DNA of 64,000 nt from Algoriphagus faecimaris (lineage in GTDB: Bacteria > Bacteroidota > Bacteroidia > Cytophagales > Cyclobacteriaceae): positions 1 to 64,000 of the forward strand of contig NZ_FNAC01000007.1 in NCBI RefSeq assembly GCF_900101705.1. Direction: 5' to 3'. The position numbers and the translations under genes are program-made. Shown here piece by piece: positions 17,831 to 26,623 of the stretch (positions are counted from its first letter, which is position 1; every line of letters starts with the position of its first letter). The notes under the pieces are model-generated. The model was not told the origin of the DNA and did not search any database. It saw only the letters and a program-made list of their open reading frames with translations.

Positions 17831-18756
17831 ATCAACTTAACGGATTTAAGAATCCTGATGCCAAAAATTTTCAAACCTTGAAATTGTCCTTTCAAAAGTC
17901 TATGTTTTGCTGCAAAAAAATATAAATCCCAAAATATAGATGAACCAAATGGTAAATTTAATAGCATGTCATTAAAGACATTTTGAAAAAATAATTCAGC
18001 TTTCTTGTCAATTTTATTTTTACTGTGAATACTTAAAAAAATTTTCTTAAATGCCGGATATGATTTCTTATACTTTTCACTATAAGAGTTGTTAATAAAG
18101 GAGGTAGTTTTGGAGCCCTCATTTATTCTCCAAAAAACAATCGATTTAAGATTAATCCTATAGTTTAGTGACTTTAACAATACTCTTACATGAAATTCCA
18201 TGTCCTGAACAGCAATTATTTCTTCATCAAACAAATAATCAAATGTGTTCAAGAAGCTTTTCTTGTACAATGCCATAGGAGTTTGAAAAATATTATTGGT
18301 GCCTCCAAAGTTTACAAAAAATTTCTTGTCATCATTAGAATCATAAATAGGTATTTTTTCACTTATTGATGACTGAAATTTATAAATATTACTCAGGACA
18401 TAGTCCAAATTCGGATGTTTTTCAAACGTGGAGATTTTATCAGCAAAGAATTCTTTATTTATTACATCGTCTGAATCCAACCAATTTATAAATTCTCCTT
18501 GAGATATTTCATATGCATAATTCCTCGCTGCATTTCCACCCTTTTTCCGATTCTCGGGTCTTTTATAAATTTTGAACCTACTATCCAAACCTGCATATTC
18601 CTCCAAAATCCTCCCAGAATCATCTGTACTGTGGTCATCCACAATAATACATTCCCAATGGGTATAGGTCTGTTGTAAGACTGAATCCAGGGTTTCCCTG
18701 AGATAAGGGGCTTTGTTGTAGTTGGGGATTAGGATGGAGACGAGTGAATTATGCAT
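17827..18756 (-). CDS. GT2 family glycosyltransferase
   Basis: 309 residues. SILIPNYNKAPYLRETLDSVL, IIVDDHSTDDSGRIL and DSDD (94-97, in LDSDDVIN) identify an inverting GT2. AVQDMEFHVRVLL is the acceptor-side motif. From here to about 23.3 kb the DNA looks AT-richer by eye than the preceding genes, which may mark a separately acquired block. Overlaps: eight bases with the GT4 upstream, four with the GT32 downstream. Confidence 0.88.
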   Translation of the reverse strand: MHNSLVSILIPNYNKAPYLRETLDSVLQQTYTHWECIIVDDHSTDDSGRILEEYAGLDSRFKIYKRPENRKKGGNAARNYAYEISQGEFINWLDSDDVINKEFFADKISTFEKHPNLDYVLSNIYKFQSSISEKIPIYDSNDDKKFFVNFGGTNNIFQTPMALYKKSFLNTFDYLFDEEIIAVQDMEFHVRVLLKSLNYRINLKSIVFWRINEGSKTTSFINNSYSEKYKKSYPAFKKIFLSIHSKNKIDKKAELFFQNVFNDMLLNLPFGSSIFWDLYFFAAKHRLLKGQFQGLKIFGIRILKSVKLI

Positions 18757-19858
18757 CTACGCAATCAAGTATTAATGCATTTATATTTTTAAAATAGTTA
18801 GTCGAATTGTGATTTTGTTCGATAGTGGATTTTCCTTTTTTACCGAATATTTCAGCCAATTTCCTATCAACGTGTAATTGAATCATTTTTTCTGCCATTG
18901 CTTCAACATCACCTTCTTCGACAATAAAGCCGTTTTGTCCATCAATAACTATTTCAGGAATTCCCGCATGATTTGTACTGATTACTGGTAATCCTGCTGC
19001 CATCGCTTCTAAAATTGAAACAGGCGTCCCCTCCTTATCCCCATTTTCAGCTCTCTTACTATGTTGAATAAAACAAAAAGAGTTAGACATCTCATTTTGA
19101 ATTTCTTTCCGGTTAAATACCCCTGAAAACTCAATATCCTTGATGTGCAAACTTTTAGCTAGATCCCTGCAGATAGATAGCAATGGGCCATCTCCAATAA
19201 ATTTGAGTTTAAGTTTAGGACACTTTCCCTTTGCAAGCTTATATGCCATCAAAGTCAAATAAGGAGCCTTTTTTTCAACAAATCTGCCTATTGAGAGCAA
19301 TTGATTGGAGTAATAATCAGGTATAATTTTTAAAAAATTAGAATTAGGTGCATAAATTATCTTTTTAATTTTATTTTCGGGTGCTCCAAGATTGATCAAA
19401 TCATGCTTCATGGCTTCGGATACAACAATTATCGATTTGGCAATGGTAAACATTTCTTTATAGGCCTCTCTATTATTGGAGATAATTTCCCTAACCGATG
19501 CATCAAAACCATGAAAATGAACAATTAAGGGAATTCCAATATTCTTTACAACAGGTGCAACCTTTGCACCAGCAGGGCCATAATTGGCAAAAATCAAATC
19601 AATCTTTTTTTTCTTTAAATAGTCACTAAAATAAAGTTGATCAAGAGGTTTTTGCAAAAGACCAAGTCTTCTGAGAATACTGTGATGCAATTTGGGTTTT
19701 AAATAATTCGCCAAATCCTGATCTTCGGATTGGTTAGGAAACATACCACCAAAACAATGGAATATTTCGCCGTCTATTCCATTTTTTAAATTTTGAATAA
19801 ATGTTTCAGAATAAGCTGAAAAAGTCGGAGATGTGAAGCAGATTTTTATTTTTTCCAT
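18749..19858 (-). CDS. GT4 family glycosyltransferase
   Basis: 369 residues. KICFTSPTFSAYSETFIQNL starts the acceptor domain; LIFANYGPAGAKVAPV and IVHFHGFDASV follow, as in colanic acid WcaL-like transferases. LLSIGRFVEKKAP opens the donor domain and E-x7-E lies in EGTPVSILEAM (E276, E284), then GLPVISTNHAGIPE and GQNGFIV. It overlaps the methyltransferase at 19846 by 13 bases. It is probably a retaining transferase; the sugar is unknown. Confidence 0.9.
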   Translation of the reverse strand: MEKIKICFTSPTFSAYSETFIQNLKNGIDGEIFHCFGGMFPNQSEDQDLANYLKPKLHHSILRRLGLLQKPLDQLYFSDYLKKKKIDLIFANYGPAGAKVAPVVKNIGIPLIVHFHGFDASVREIISNNREAYKEMFTIAKSIIVVSEAMKHDLINLGAPENKIKKIIYAPNSNFLKIIPDYYSNQLLSIGRFVEKKAPYLTLMAYKLAKGKCPKLKLKFIGDGPLLSICRDLAKSLHIKDIEFSGVFNRKEIQNEMSNSFCFIQHSKRAENGDKEGTPVSILEAMAAGLPVISTNHAGIPEIVIDGQNGFIVEEGDVEAMAEKMIQLHVDRKLAEIFGKKGKSTIEQNHNSTNYFKNINALILDCVDA

Positions 19859-20547
19859 GCCACTATACCTAAACCTGTAAACATATTATGATCACTGGAT
19901 GCAGATTTTATATTATCTTTTTTATAGAGCTTTAGGATAAATGGTTTCAAAACAATAAAGAGAAACTTTTGAAATCTTATGGAAAAACCCCTTCTTTTTA
20001 TCCAAAGTGAAATCAATTGAGCCATAGAAGCATCCCAACCTCCCAAGCAAGTTATTTCTATTTTTGTAAAGCCGGATTGTTCTAGTAAATTTTTAAGTAC
20101 AAACGGAGTAAATCTGTAAAAATCATGAGGAGATTCATGTGTAGGCCATAAAAATGGAACTGTCAAAATAAGAGGTGAGTCAGGTTTCAATACCCTATTT
20201 ATTTCTGTTAAAGTCATTAACGGGTCAGGACAATGTTCCAAAACTTCTGTTGCAAAGCCCGAATCATATGATCCATCCTCAAATGGCATTTTCTTCCCAT
20301 CCCAAAAGTAATCAGGTTTGACACCCTTATTGTATTCCAAAGCCCCAAAAATATCAAGACCCACATACTTGGTAACACTATTGTTGGCTATAATCTCATT
20401 TTTATAGGGCATTTCCCCACAACCAATATCGAGCAAATCCCCATAAAAAGCTCCCCATTTGGAACACAAAAATTGATAAATCGACCTTTTTATATAAAAG
20501 CGATCAAGATTTTCGAAAGTAAGTTTTTGAGGATTAAAATCAATCAT
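19846..20547 (-). CDS. Class I SAM-dependent methyltransferase (Methyltransf_11 type)
   Basis: 233 residues. LLDIGCGEMPYKN is motif I, YVGLDIFGALEY motif II, and GFATEVLEHCPDPLMTLTEI plus LILTVPFLWPTHESPHDFYRF complete the pattern seen in small-molecule and sugar methyltransferases of O-antigen clusters. The C-terminal helix is basic and hydrophobic (QKFLFIVLKPFILKLYKK), perhaps binding the membrane. It overlaps its neighbours by 8 and 13 bases. Confidence 0.85.
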   Translation of the reverse strand: MIDFNPQKLTFENLDRFYIKRSIYQFLCSKWGAFYGDLLDIGCGEMPYKNEIIANNSVTKYVGLDIFGALEYNKGVKPDYFWDGKKMPFEDGSYDSGFATEVLEHCPDPLMTLTEINRVLKPDSPLILTVPFLWPTHESPHDFYRFTPFVLKNLLEQSGFTKIEITCLGGWDASMAQLISLWIKRRGFSIRFQKFLFIVLKPFILKLYKKDNIKSASSDHNMFTGLGIVAWKK

Positions 20548-21283
20548 CCCAAGATTTAATCAAAATTCTTCCTGTATAATCAATCCTATGTAGAAATACG
20601 GGATTACCTATTTTTGCAAAATATTCATCTACTGCCAATTTACACCCTTTCCAATGCCCATAATCGTCAATAATTAAAACACCTCCCTTTACTAATTTTG
20701 GAAAGAGAATTTCAAGCTCAATTTTTGTTGATTCGTACCAATCGGTGTCAAGTCTTAACAATGAAATTTTATCCGGAACTTCCATATTTAATGTTTCTTC
20801 AACCGGACCTTTAATAAATTTTATTCGATTTTCTGGATAGGACAAGGTGGATATGTTTTTAACCACTTCCTCAAGATGGCTAACAGCCCAAACATTTGAT
20901 TTTCTTTCCTTATCTTCATTTAATAGTTTAGAAGCGCTCGTTCCATCAAATTTTTTATCTTCTTGCTTTGGAGCTGTCATTCCCTCAAAAGTATCATAAA
21001 GCCAAATATTTCTATTATCAACACATAATTTTTGAAGTTTCAAAATCATGGCCATAATGCTTCCTCCTTTCCAAACTCCACACTCAATAAAATCCCCCTG
21101 TATTTTATTGTTATGAAGATATTCTATTGAATTAAATAATGTTAACAACCTTTCTGTTGACGTCATAGTAAAAGGTGTTACCTTATTAATTAAGTCAATA
21201 ACTTCTTGCTTGACATCTTGTGGAAAACCTGATAATTCAGGTTTTTCTATTTTAATTTTCTTTTTAATCCAATTTCTCAACAT
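20540..21283 (-). CDS. TylF/MycF family sugar O-methyltransferase
   Basis: 247 residues matching TylF/MycF: STERLLTLFNSIEYL, then GDFIECGVWKGGSIMAMIL (SAM site), LYDTFEGMTAP, LRLDTDWYESTKIELEILFPK and GVLIIDDYGHWKGCKLAVDEYF, where the acidic residues bind the metal in this family. TylF and MycF methylate the 3-hydroxyl of a deoxyhexose in macrolides; here the substrate is probably a deoxysugar of the surface glycan. Overlaps the Wzt gene by 20 bases. A MycE-like enzyme is encoded at 25835, so both halves of a two-step sugar O-methylation are present. Confidence 0.92.
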   Translation of the reverse strand: MLRNWIKKKIKIEKPELSGFPQDVKQEVIDLINKVTPFTMTSTERLLTLFNSIEYLHNNKIQGDFIECGVWKGGSIMAMILKLQKLCVDNRNIWLYDTFEGMTAPKQEDKKFDGTSASKLLNEDKERKSNVWAVSHLEEVVKNISTLSYPENRIKFIKGPVEETLNMEVPDKISLLRLDTDWYESTKIELEILFPKLVKGGVLIIDDYGHWKGCKLAVDEYFAKIGNPVFLHRIDYTGRILIKSWDD

Positions 21284-22523
21284 ACCAATTAAAATCTTCT
21301 AAATAAGTACAGGCAAACGGTGCCCAATCAAATTCTCTTTTTATTCCATGCATGTGAACCTCAAAAGAACAAACCTTTTCAAGTGTTTGATACTTCCTTC
21401 CTCCCTTACCCTCACCGAGATGTGCAGTTAAAAAATACTTTCCCATATATATTTTTGGATTCTTGATCTTACAAATTGCTTTATAATTGCCATCATCAGT
21501 ACAAAAAAAATGCTCTGATTGAAATAGCCAACAATGCATTATGGCTCTATTTTTTTCATCAAATAATTGAAATGAAAGAGTGGCATTAGGAATATGTTCA
21601 ACTGAATTTATCACAAACTCAATTATAAGCTCTTTTCCAAAATTATGAAATCCCATAGGATCAGAAGTATGAATATTAATTTGGCAAATTTTTGAAATAT
21701 TATCTATTTTAAAGTCCTTATATGAATTTGACAGATGTAAATTGGAGGATAAATATTTTCTCAAAACAAGTTCTGTTTTATCTATAAACTCTACGCTGCC
21801 ATTGTTTAGTAAAATTGATTTTCTGCATAGGTTTGAAACAGCATCCATATTATGGCTTACAAACAATACTGTTCTTCCCTCTTTTTGACTCACATCCTCC
21901 ATCTTTCCCAAGCACTTTTGCTGAAATTCATAATCCCCCACAGCCAAGACTTCATCAATAATCAATATTTCAGGTTCCAAATGTGCAGCCACGGAAAATC
22001 CCAACCTTACTCTCATTCCAGAAGAATAAAACTTTACAGGAGTATCCACATACTTTTCTACTCCTGAGAAGTCAATAATTTCATCCAGTTTACGGTCTAT
22101 TTCCTTTTTTGTCATTCCAAGGATGGTGCCGTTCATATAGATATTTTCCCGACCGGTAAGTTCCGGATGGAATCCGGTCCCTACTTCCAGCAAAGCGGCT
22201 ACCCGGCCATTCATTTCTATCCTGCCGCAGGTGGGTTCAGTGATTTTGGAAAGAATTTTCAACAAGGTTGATTTCCCTGCACCATTCTTACCAATTATCC
22301 CAAGTACTTCCCCCTGTTTCACCTCAAAGCTGACATCCTTCAATGCCCAATGGATGGATTCTGATTCCTCTTCAAATCTCCCTAGGCTTTTGATTCGCTT
22401 AAAGTTTTCGACAGGAGCTTTAATGTTATTCCATATCTGCTGCGCAAAGGTATCCGCCCTCTTTTCTTGCAAGCCTATGCGGTAGCGCTTGGAGATGTTT
22501 TCTACTTTGATAACCGTATCCAA
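21264..22523 (-). CDS. wzt: ABC transporter ATP-binding protein for polysaccharide export (Wzt) with C-terminal substrate domain
   Basis: 419 residues. Walker A is GKNGAGKST (78-86); LTGRENIYMNG, the signature FYSSGMRVRLGFSVAAHLEP and the Walker B LIIDEVLAVGDYEFQ follow, then the switch histidine in VLFVSHNMDAV. After about residue 250 there is a beta-rich extension resembling the Wzt C-terminal domain (PF14524) that, in studied O-antigen systems, recognises the modified non-reducing end of the glycan. It pairs with the permease at 23411. The methyltransferase at 22536 lies between the two transporter genes. Confidence 0.95.
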   Translation of the reverse strand: MDTVIKVENISKRYRIGLQEKRADTFAQQIWNNIKAPVENFKRIKSLGRFEEESESIHWALKDVSFEVKQGEVLGIIGKNGAGKSTLLKILSKITEPTCGRIEMNGRVAALLEVGTGFHPELTGRENIYMNGTILGMTKKEIDRKLDEIIDFSGVEKYVDTPVKFYSSGMRVRLGFSVAAHLEPEILIIDEVLAVGDYEFQQKCLGKMEDVSQKEGRTVLFVSHNMDAVSNLCRKSILLNNGSVEFIDKTELVLRKYLSSNLHLSNSYKDFKIDNISKICQINIHTSDPMGFHNFGKELIIEFVINSVEHIPNATLSFQLFDEKNRAIMHCWLFQSEHFFCTDDGNYKAICKIKNPKIYMGKYFLTAHLGEGKGGRKYQTLEKVCSFEVHMHGIKREFDWAPFACTYLEDFNWYVEKLD

Positions 22524-22535
22524 AATTATAATTAG

Positions 22536-23321
22536 TTAAAACTGTTCAAACCACCTCCAATGTCTTTCAGAATCATGAGTTTTTTTCAGAAAGATCATGG
22601 AAGAATTTTTTATATCGTTTGAATATGGATTATGTATTCTATCAGAAAAAAAATACTTCTTTCTTTTAAAAGGTATTAAATTATAGAGAAATTTAATTGA
22701 TGAAATAAAAAGTTTTTCTTTGGCACTCTCTTTTGGATCAAATTTTTCAAATATAATCTTATCAATTTCTATATTATCAAAATTTAAAATATAAGAAATA
22801 ACTTTTCTTATACTAAGCCAGCTTGAATCATCAATTGCGATAATTCCTCCTGGTTTTATCATTCTTTCTATATAATAAAAATCAAGTAATGTATGATCAA
22901 AGGTGTGGTAACCATCAATTAAAGCAAAATCAAATTTCCTGTTTTCACTTAGCAGTTTAGGTAATTCAATTTCGGAATATCCTTCAATAAAACTAAAATT
23001 ATCAAATCCCTCTCTAACCAGATTATTGAGACCTATCCCTTCCCAATGGCTATTCTGAAATGGATCTATTATCGTATGATTTGCATTTTCTCTACCCCTT
23101 AAAGCATCGCAAATTGCCAAACTAGATACGCCAAAAGCACATCCAATTTCAATAGTTTCGAAAATGGATTCATTTGTGCTTATCGTTTCGATAATTGCAT
23201 CAACTTCGCTTTTGGAAATTCCAGAATGAATTTTCTTATTTGTTCCCGTAGATGTTTGATAAATACCCGAGTCTAAAATTTCTGTAAGCAATTTACTTTT
23301 TATCATTTTTTTAGGTTTCAA
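22536..23321 (-). CDS. Class I SAM-dependent methyltransferase (Methyltransf_24 type)
   Basis: 261 residues. IEIGCAFGVSSLAICDAL is motif I, HTIIDPF motif II, and KFDFALIDGYHTFDHTLLDFYYIER with GGIIAIDDSSWLSIRKV completes a Methyltransf_24 fold with an acidic metal/substrate site. The gene is strongly AT-rich and is wedged between wzm and wzt, normally adjacent, with an 89-base gap on the wzm side, so it was probably inserted. In O-antigen systems terminal methylation is the export signal read by Wzt; this enzyme is a candidate for that cap. Confidence 0.82.
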   Translation of the reverse strand: MKPKKMIKSKLLTEILDSGIYQTSTGTNKKIHSGISKSEVDAIIETISTNESIFETIEIGCAFGVSSLAICDALRGRENANHTIIDPFQNSHWEGIGLNNLVREGFDNFSFIEGYSEIELPKLLSENRKFDFALIDGYHTFDHTLLDFYYIERMIKPGGIIAIDDSSWLSIRKVISYILNFDNIEIDKIIFEKFDPKESAKEKLFISSIKFLYNLIPFKRKKYFFSDRIHNPYSNDIKNSSMIFLKKTHDSERHWRWFEQF

Positions 23322-23397
23322 TTAAAAACTTCACTTTATAATACTGAACACCAACAATCTCCTATAAAATCCTCTCTTACTAATGCAAGTTTGTGAC

Positions 23398-23412
23398 AGC
23401 CTCATAGAGGCT
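23398..23412 (-). promoter_or_regulatory. Small hairpin overlapping the wzm stop codon
   Basis: AGCCTC (398-403) and GAGGCT (407-412) form a 6-bp stem with a 3-base loop; the TAG stop of wzm begins inside it. No U-run follows, so it is not a standard terminator; it might tune read-through into the inserted methyltransferase. Weak evidence. Confidence 0.3.
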
Positions 23413-24229
23413 ATGCTACATCCGCAAACACCTTCTCCATTCGGCGGAAATAAAACAGACCAAAAACAAACAAAATGACTCCGACAACTGCTCCTGGCCA
23501 AACCCATTCCCATGGCATTGGTCTATTTAAGAACATTGCACGAATGCCTTCAATCACCCCAACCATGGGATTAAGTGAATACACAAACTGCCATTCTTCA
23601 GGTACTGCAGTGGTGCTGTATACCACCGGGGCCAGATAAAGTAACAACTGCACTACAAATGTTAAGGCATACTTCACATCCCTGTATTGTACCGCCATCG
23701 CCGAAAGTAACATTCCAATCCCAAGGGAAGCCATCAGCAGCTGCACCAACATCAAGGGTAAAAATATCAGGTTCCATCCCGGCATGACTTGGAAATAAAT
23801 CAATAATCCCAGAAGCACGATAAAGGATATAGTGAAATCCAAGAGCTTGGAGAATATGGCTGCCAAAGGCAGAATCAAACGGGGGAAATAGACTTTGGTA
23901 ATCATCCCCGCATTGGCGACTAAGCTATTAGCAGAGTCGGACAGGGTACCTGAGAAATAATTCCATGGCCATAGCGCTAAGTAAGAGAATAAAATATAAG
24001 GCATGCCGTCCGAATCTACTTTGGCTAATCCACCGAAAACTACTGTAAAGACCAAAGTTGTAAATAAAGGCTGAATGATTGCCCAGCCAATGCCAAGGAT
24101 AGACTGAGCATATCTTGCTTTGATTCCTCTTACAGTCAAGAAATATAAGAGATCCTTATATCTCCATAATTCTGCAAAGTCTATGACTTTCCAACCTTTG
24201 GAAGGTTCAATTACACTAACTTTTGACAT
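23411..24229 (-). CDS. wzm: ABC-2 type permease for polysaccharide export (Wzm)
   Basis: 272 residues with six predicted membrane helices. The N-terminal cytoplasmic part ELWRYKDLLYFLTVRGIKARYAQ and GIGWAIIQPLF are the standard Wzm/TagG start; AVQYRDVKYALTFVVQLLLYLAPVVYS and SLNPMVGVIEGIRAMFLNR are conserved in the family. With Wzt it would flip the lipid-linked glycan across the inner membrane. It follows the methyltransferase at 24241 by 11 bases. Confidence 0.96.
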   Translation of the reverse strand: MSKVSVIEPSKGWKVIDFAELWRYKDLLYFLTVRGIKARYAQSILGIGWAIIQPLFTTLVFTVVFGGLAKVDSDGMPYILFSYLALWPWNYFSGTLSDSANSLVANAGMITKVYFPRLILPLAAIFSKLLDFTISFIVLLGLLIYFQVMPGWNLIFLPLMLVQLLMASLGIGMLLSAMAVQYRDVKYALTFVVQLLLYLAPVVYSTTAVPEEWQFVYSLNPMVGVIEGIRAMFLNRPMPWEWVWPGAVVGVILFVFGLFYFRRMEKVFADVA

Positions 24230-24240
24230 TGAAAAGAAGA

Positions 24241-24966
24241 CTAAATTTGAATTTCAGACAATTTCCACAAGGCCATACATTTATCGAAATATATTCCTTG
24301 GTCATCTAAATTATTTTCATGGATTATTTTGCGTGGCTTGGGAAGGTTAAATGGTTCCTTTTCGAGATTGATTGGCCTCCAGCCACCTGTTTGAATATCA
24401 CGGTTAACCCCTCTGTCTGTATAAGAAGTGGTCAGTAAATACTTTGAACCTGAATTTTTGAAATTGGACAGTGAATGATAAATATCATCAAAAGAAAAAT
24501 GAACCAAACAGTCCCTGCAAAATATCAAATCTACCTGAGGCAATTCACCTGCGATGATATTCCCGGCCTGAAAAGTCACTTGGGGATCTTCTGCATATTT
24601 GACATTCAAAATGTCAATCAAATCCTCCACAATATCCATTCCGATGTAGGAAATCCCTTTTCTATCCAGGTGTTGCATCCAATTAAAATCTCCGCAAGGT
24701 GCATCCAGCATACTTTTCACGCCAAACTCTTTGGTCAAGCGGTCCAACTTTTTCAATAGGGTTTTGGTATTTTGTATCTCTGAACCCCTTCCCGATGCAC
24801 TCTCGGTTGACCCCCAGGTATTTTTAGAATAAATCTTATTAAAAACATTATCGACATTATCGACATCATCCATATCAGAAAAAATATCCTTTGGATAGTA
24901 GATATATTCATTGGCACTGATATCACCCTTAACTTTTCTGAAATAATACCTGAGCTTATTTAACAT
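24241..24966 (-). CDS. Class I SAM-dependent methyltransferase
   Basis: 241 residues. SMLDAPCGDFNWMQHLDRKG is motif I with the CGDF variant seen in several glycan methyltransferases; YIGMDIVEDLID is motif II, and LIFCRDCLVHFSFDDIYHSL the post-motif with DCLVH. KYLLTTSYTDRGVNRDI occupies the product region. The N-terminal 50 residues (NEYIYYPKDIFSD) are not recognisable. Gaps are 11 bases to wzm and 45 bases to the transferase at 25012. The methylated position is unknown. Confidence 0.82.
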   Translation of the reverse strand: MLNKLRYYFRKVKGDISANEYIYYPKDIFSDMDDVDNVDNVFNKIYSKNTWGSTESASGRGSEIQNTKTLLKKLDRLTKEFGVKSMLDAPCGDFNWMQHLDRKGISYIGMDIVEDLIDILNVKYAEDPQVTFQAGNIIAGELPQVDLIFCRDCLVHFSFDDIYHSLSNFKNSGSKYLLTTSYTDRGVNRDIQTGGWRPINLEKEPFNLPKPRKIIHENNLDDQGIYFDKCMALWKLSEIQI

Positions 24967-25011
24967 GCTTCAAAATTATTATTGATTTGTCTTCGTCTAT
25001 TAGTAACCTTT

Positions 25012-25833
25012 TTACTTTCCAAAAACTCTGTTGACTTTGATCTTCAGATTATTTACTCTGATCCTTAGATACTTGAGGTAAGCTTTTAATAAATTACCTG
25101 ATTTGGGATTTGCATCATTAATTTCCAAAGAGATATTGAAATGCTGGCCGATATTTTTGGTTAGCGGCAGCCCTGATGTTTTGTTGATAAGATTCCCACC
25201 ATGAACTACCTGCAACCACATCTTTGGTTCTTCAAGTTCTATAGTCTTTATTTCCCTTGAAATGGTCTGATGTTCTACTTTGAAGATTGAGGTATTTAAT
25301 GAAGCACTGTTTTGCACGAGAGAGATAAAAGCATTGCTTAATATTTTCTTCTGATAAAAAATACCTAATTGGGTATCCAGAATTACGCCATTAGAGCAGT
25401 TGATGGCAAAGGGAGTTTCGGTTTTCAGTTTCATTACTTCAGACTGTATTGAACAGATAAAGTCACCTGAAACGGCATCATCTCCATCTATCCTAGTGGA
25501 GATAAAGGAATCGTATTGGTTTTTCTCCCTATTCATAATTTGTAATATCTCCCCATTCAATTTCTTCCAGTGATCAGTATAATGAAATGCTATAATACCA
25601 TCTGTATCCTGGGCAGCGATGCTATCCAAAAAATGACTGGGGGTTCGGGTATCAAAAAATACGATCCATTGAAAATCTTTACAGGTTTGGTTTTTGACAC
25701 TTGGATAGCAAAAATCAAAAAACAACTCAATTCTTCCTTCAAGCCAAACATCAGGATCCATTCCGAGATTGTACGGTACCATTTCGAGGTACTGTACATT
25801 GAATCTGGTAAAAAGGAAGTGTTTGAAGTTCAT
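25012..25833 (-). CDS. Putative rhamnosyltransferase-type glycosyltransferase (PF11316)
   Basis: 273 residues. HFLFTRFNVQY, LFFDFCYPSVKNQTCKDFQW and VFFDTRTPSHFLDSI followed by STRIDGDDAVSGDFI (metal motif DGDD at 116-119) match the putative rhamnosyl transferase family PF11316. The C-terminal tail is basic. It is coupled to the MycE-like methyltransferase upstream (one-base gap), compatible with transfer of a deoxysugar that is then methylated. The rhamnose specificity is a family label, not shown here. Confidence 0.72.
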   Translation of the reverse strand: MNFKHFLFTRFNVQYLEMVPYNLGMDPDVWLEGRIELFFDFCYPSVKNQTCKDFQWIVFFDTRTPSHFLDSIAAQDTDGIIAFHYTDHWKKLNGEILQIMNREKNQYDSFISTRIDGDDAVSGDFICSIQSEVMKLKTETPFAINCSNGVILDTQLGIFYQKKILSNAFISLVQNSASLNTSIFKVEHQTISREIKTIELEEPKMWLQVVHGGNLINKTSGLPLTKNIGQHFNISLEINDANPKSGNLLKAYLKYLRIRVNNLKIKVNRVFGK

Positions 25834-25834
25834 T

Positions 25835-26623
25835 TTAAGGCTTCTTATTGAGATTTGAAACCTCGCTATTCTCGCCCTTATAGATAAAAATCAAATTATG
25901 ATAAAAATGGATGGAAGTGATGTTCAAATCCAAGTATGAAGGCTGGTAATCCTTATTTTTAAACTCGGAATGGTTTAAACCGTCCGCCAGGGATTTGAAG
26001 TAGCCCATTATAGAATTGGGGTTATTTCTATCCTCCATTTGACCTCCATAATGCTCCCAATAAGAAGTCTGCGTGTCTTCCACAACATAGATTCCGCCAA
26101 TGTTGAGTTTTGGAAACAGGTGATGGAAGGTAAATAGCACATGTTCATTGAGGTGACTCCCATCGTCAATGATAATATCCAAGTCTCCAATTTCAGCACA
26201 AATATTATCCAGAAATTCTGGATCGACCTGACTGCCCTGAAAAATTCTGATCCGGGATTCCTCATGTGGCTTTTTGTCATAGATATCAAAAGAGAATATA
26301 TGGGCCTTTGGAAAGTAACGCTTCCACATACGCAGCGAAGCCCCCCCGCTAAACGGTTTGTCATATCCCCCGACTCCTATCTCTAGAAGGTTGATTTTCT
26401 TTTTTCGAATTGACTTAAAATGAAATGCATAGTGAGGTGTATACCAATGTTCGCCCCATTTGTCTGTGCCAAATAGTTGAGCTAGAAAAGTTAGGTCATT
26501 TCTTTTACCAATAGACAATAATGATTTTCCAAGGGTCTTTAATTTTCTTACTTGTAAAGGAGTAAAAAACTGCTGAAAACCTGGCAAAACCTTTTCTCTC
26601 AATATTTTATCTAAGAAAATCAA
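25835..26623 (-). CDS. MycE-like sugar O-methyltransferase
   Basis: 262 residues. GTDKWGEHWYTPHYAFHF, then LLEIGVGGYDKP with GGASLRMWKRYFP and the DIYDKKP acid cluster are diagnostic of the MycE (mycinamicin VI 2''-O-methyltransferase) family; DIIIDDGSHLNEHVLFTFHHLFP and GGIYVVEDTQTSYW give the metal-binding aspartates and glutamate region. MycE methylates the 2-hydroxyl of a deoxyhexose. It overlaps the FkbM gene by four bases. Presence next to a deoxysugar-type transferase and with the TylF-like gene suggests a di-O-methyl deoxyhexose. Confidence 0.9.
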   Translation of the reverse strand: MIFLDKILREKVLPGFQQFFTPLQVRKLKTLGKSLLSIGKRNDLTFLAQLFGTDKWGEHWYTPHYAFHFKSIRKKKINLLEIGVGGYDKPFSGGASLRMWKRYFPKAHIFSFDIYDKKPHEESRIRIFQGSQVDPEFLDNICAEIGDLDIIIDDGSHLNEHVLFTFHHLFPKLNIGGIYVVEDTQTSYWEHYGGQMEDRNNPNSIMGYFKSLADGLNHSEFKNKDYQPSYLDLNITSIHFYHNLIFIYKGENSEVSNLNKKP

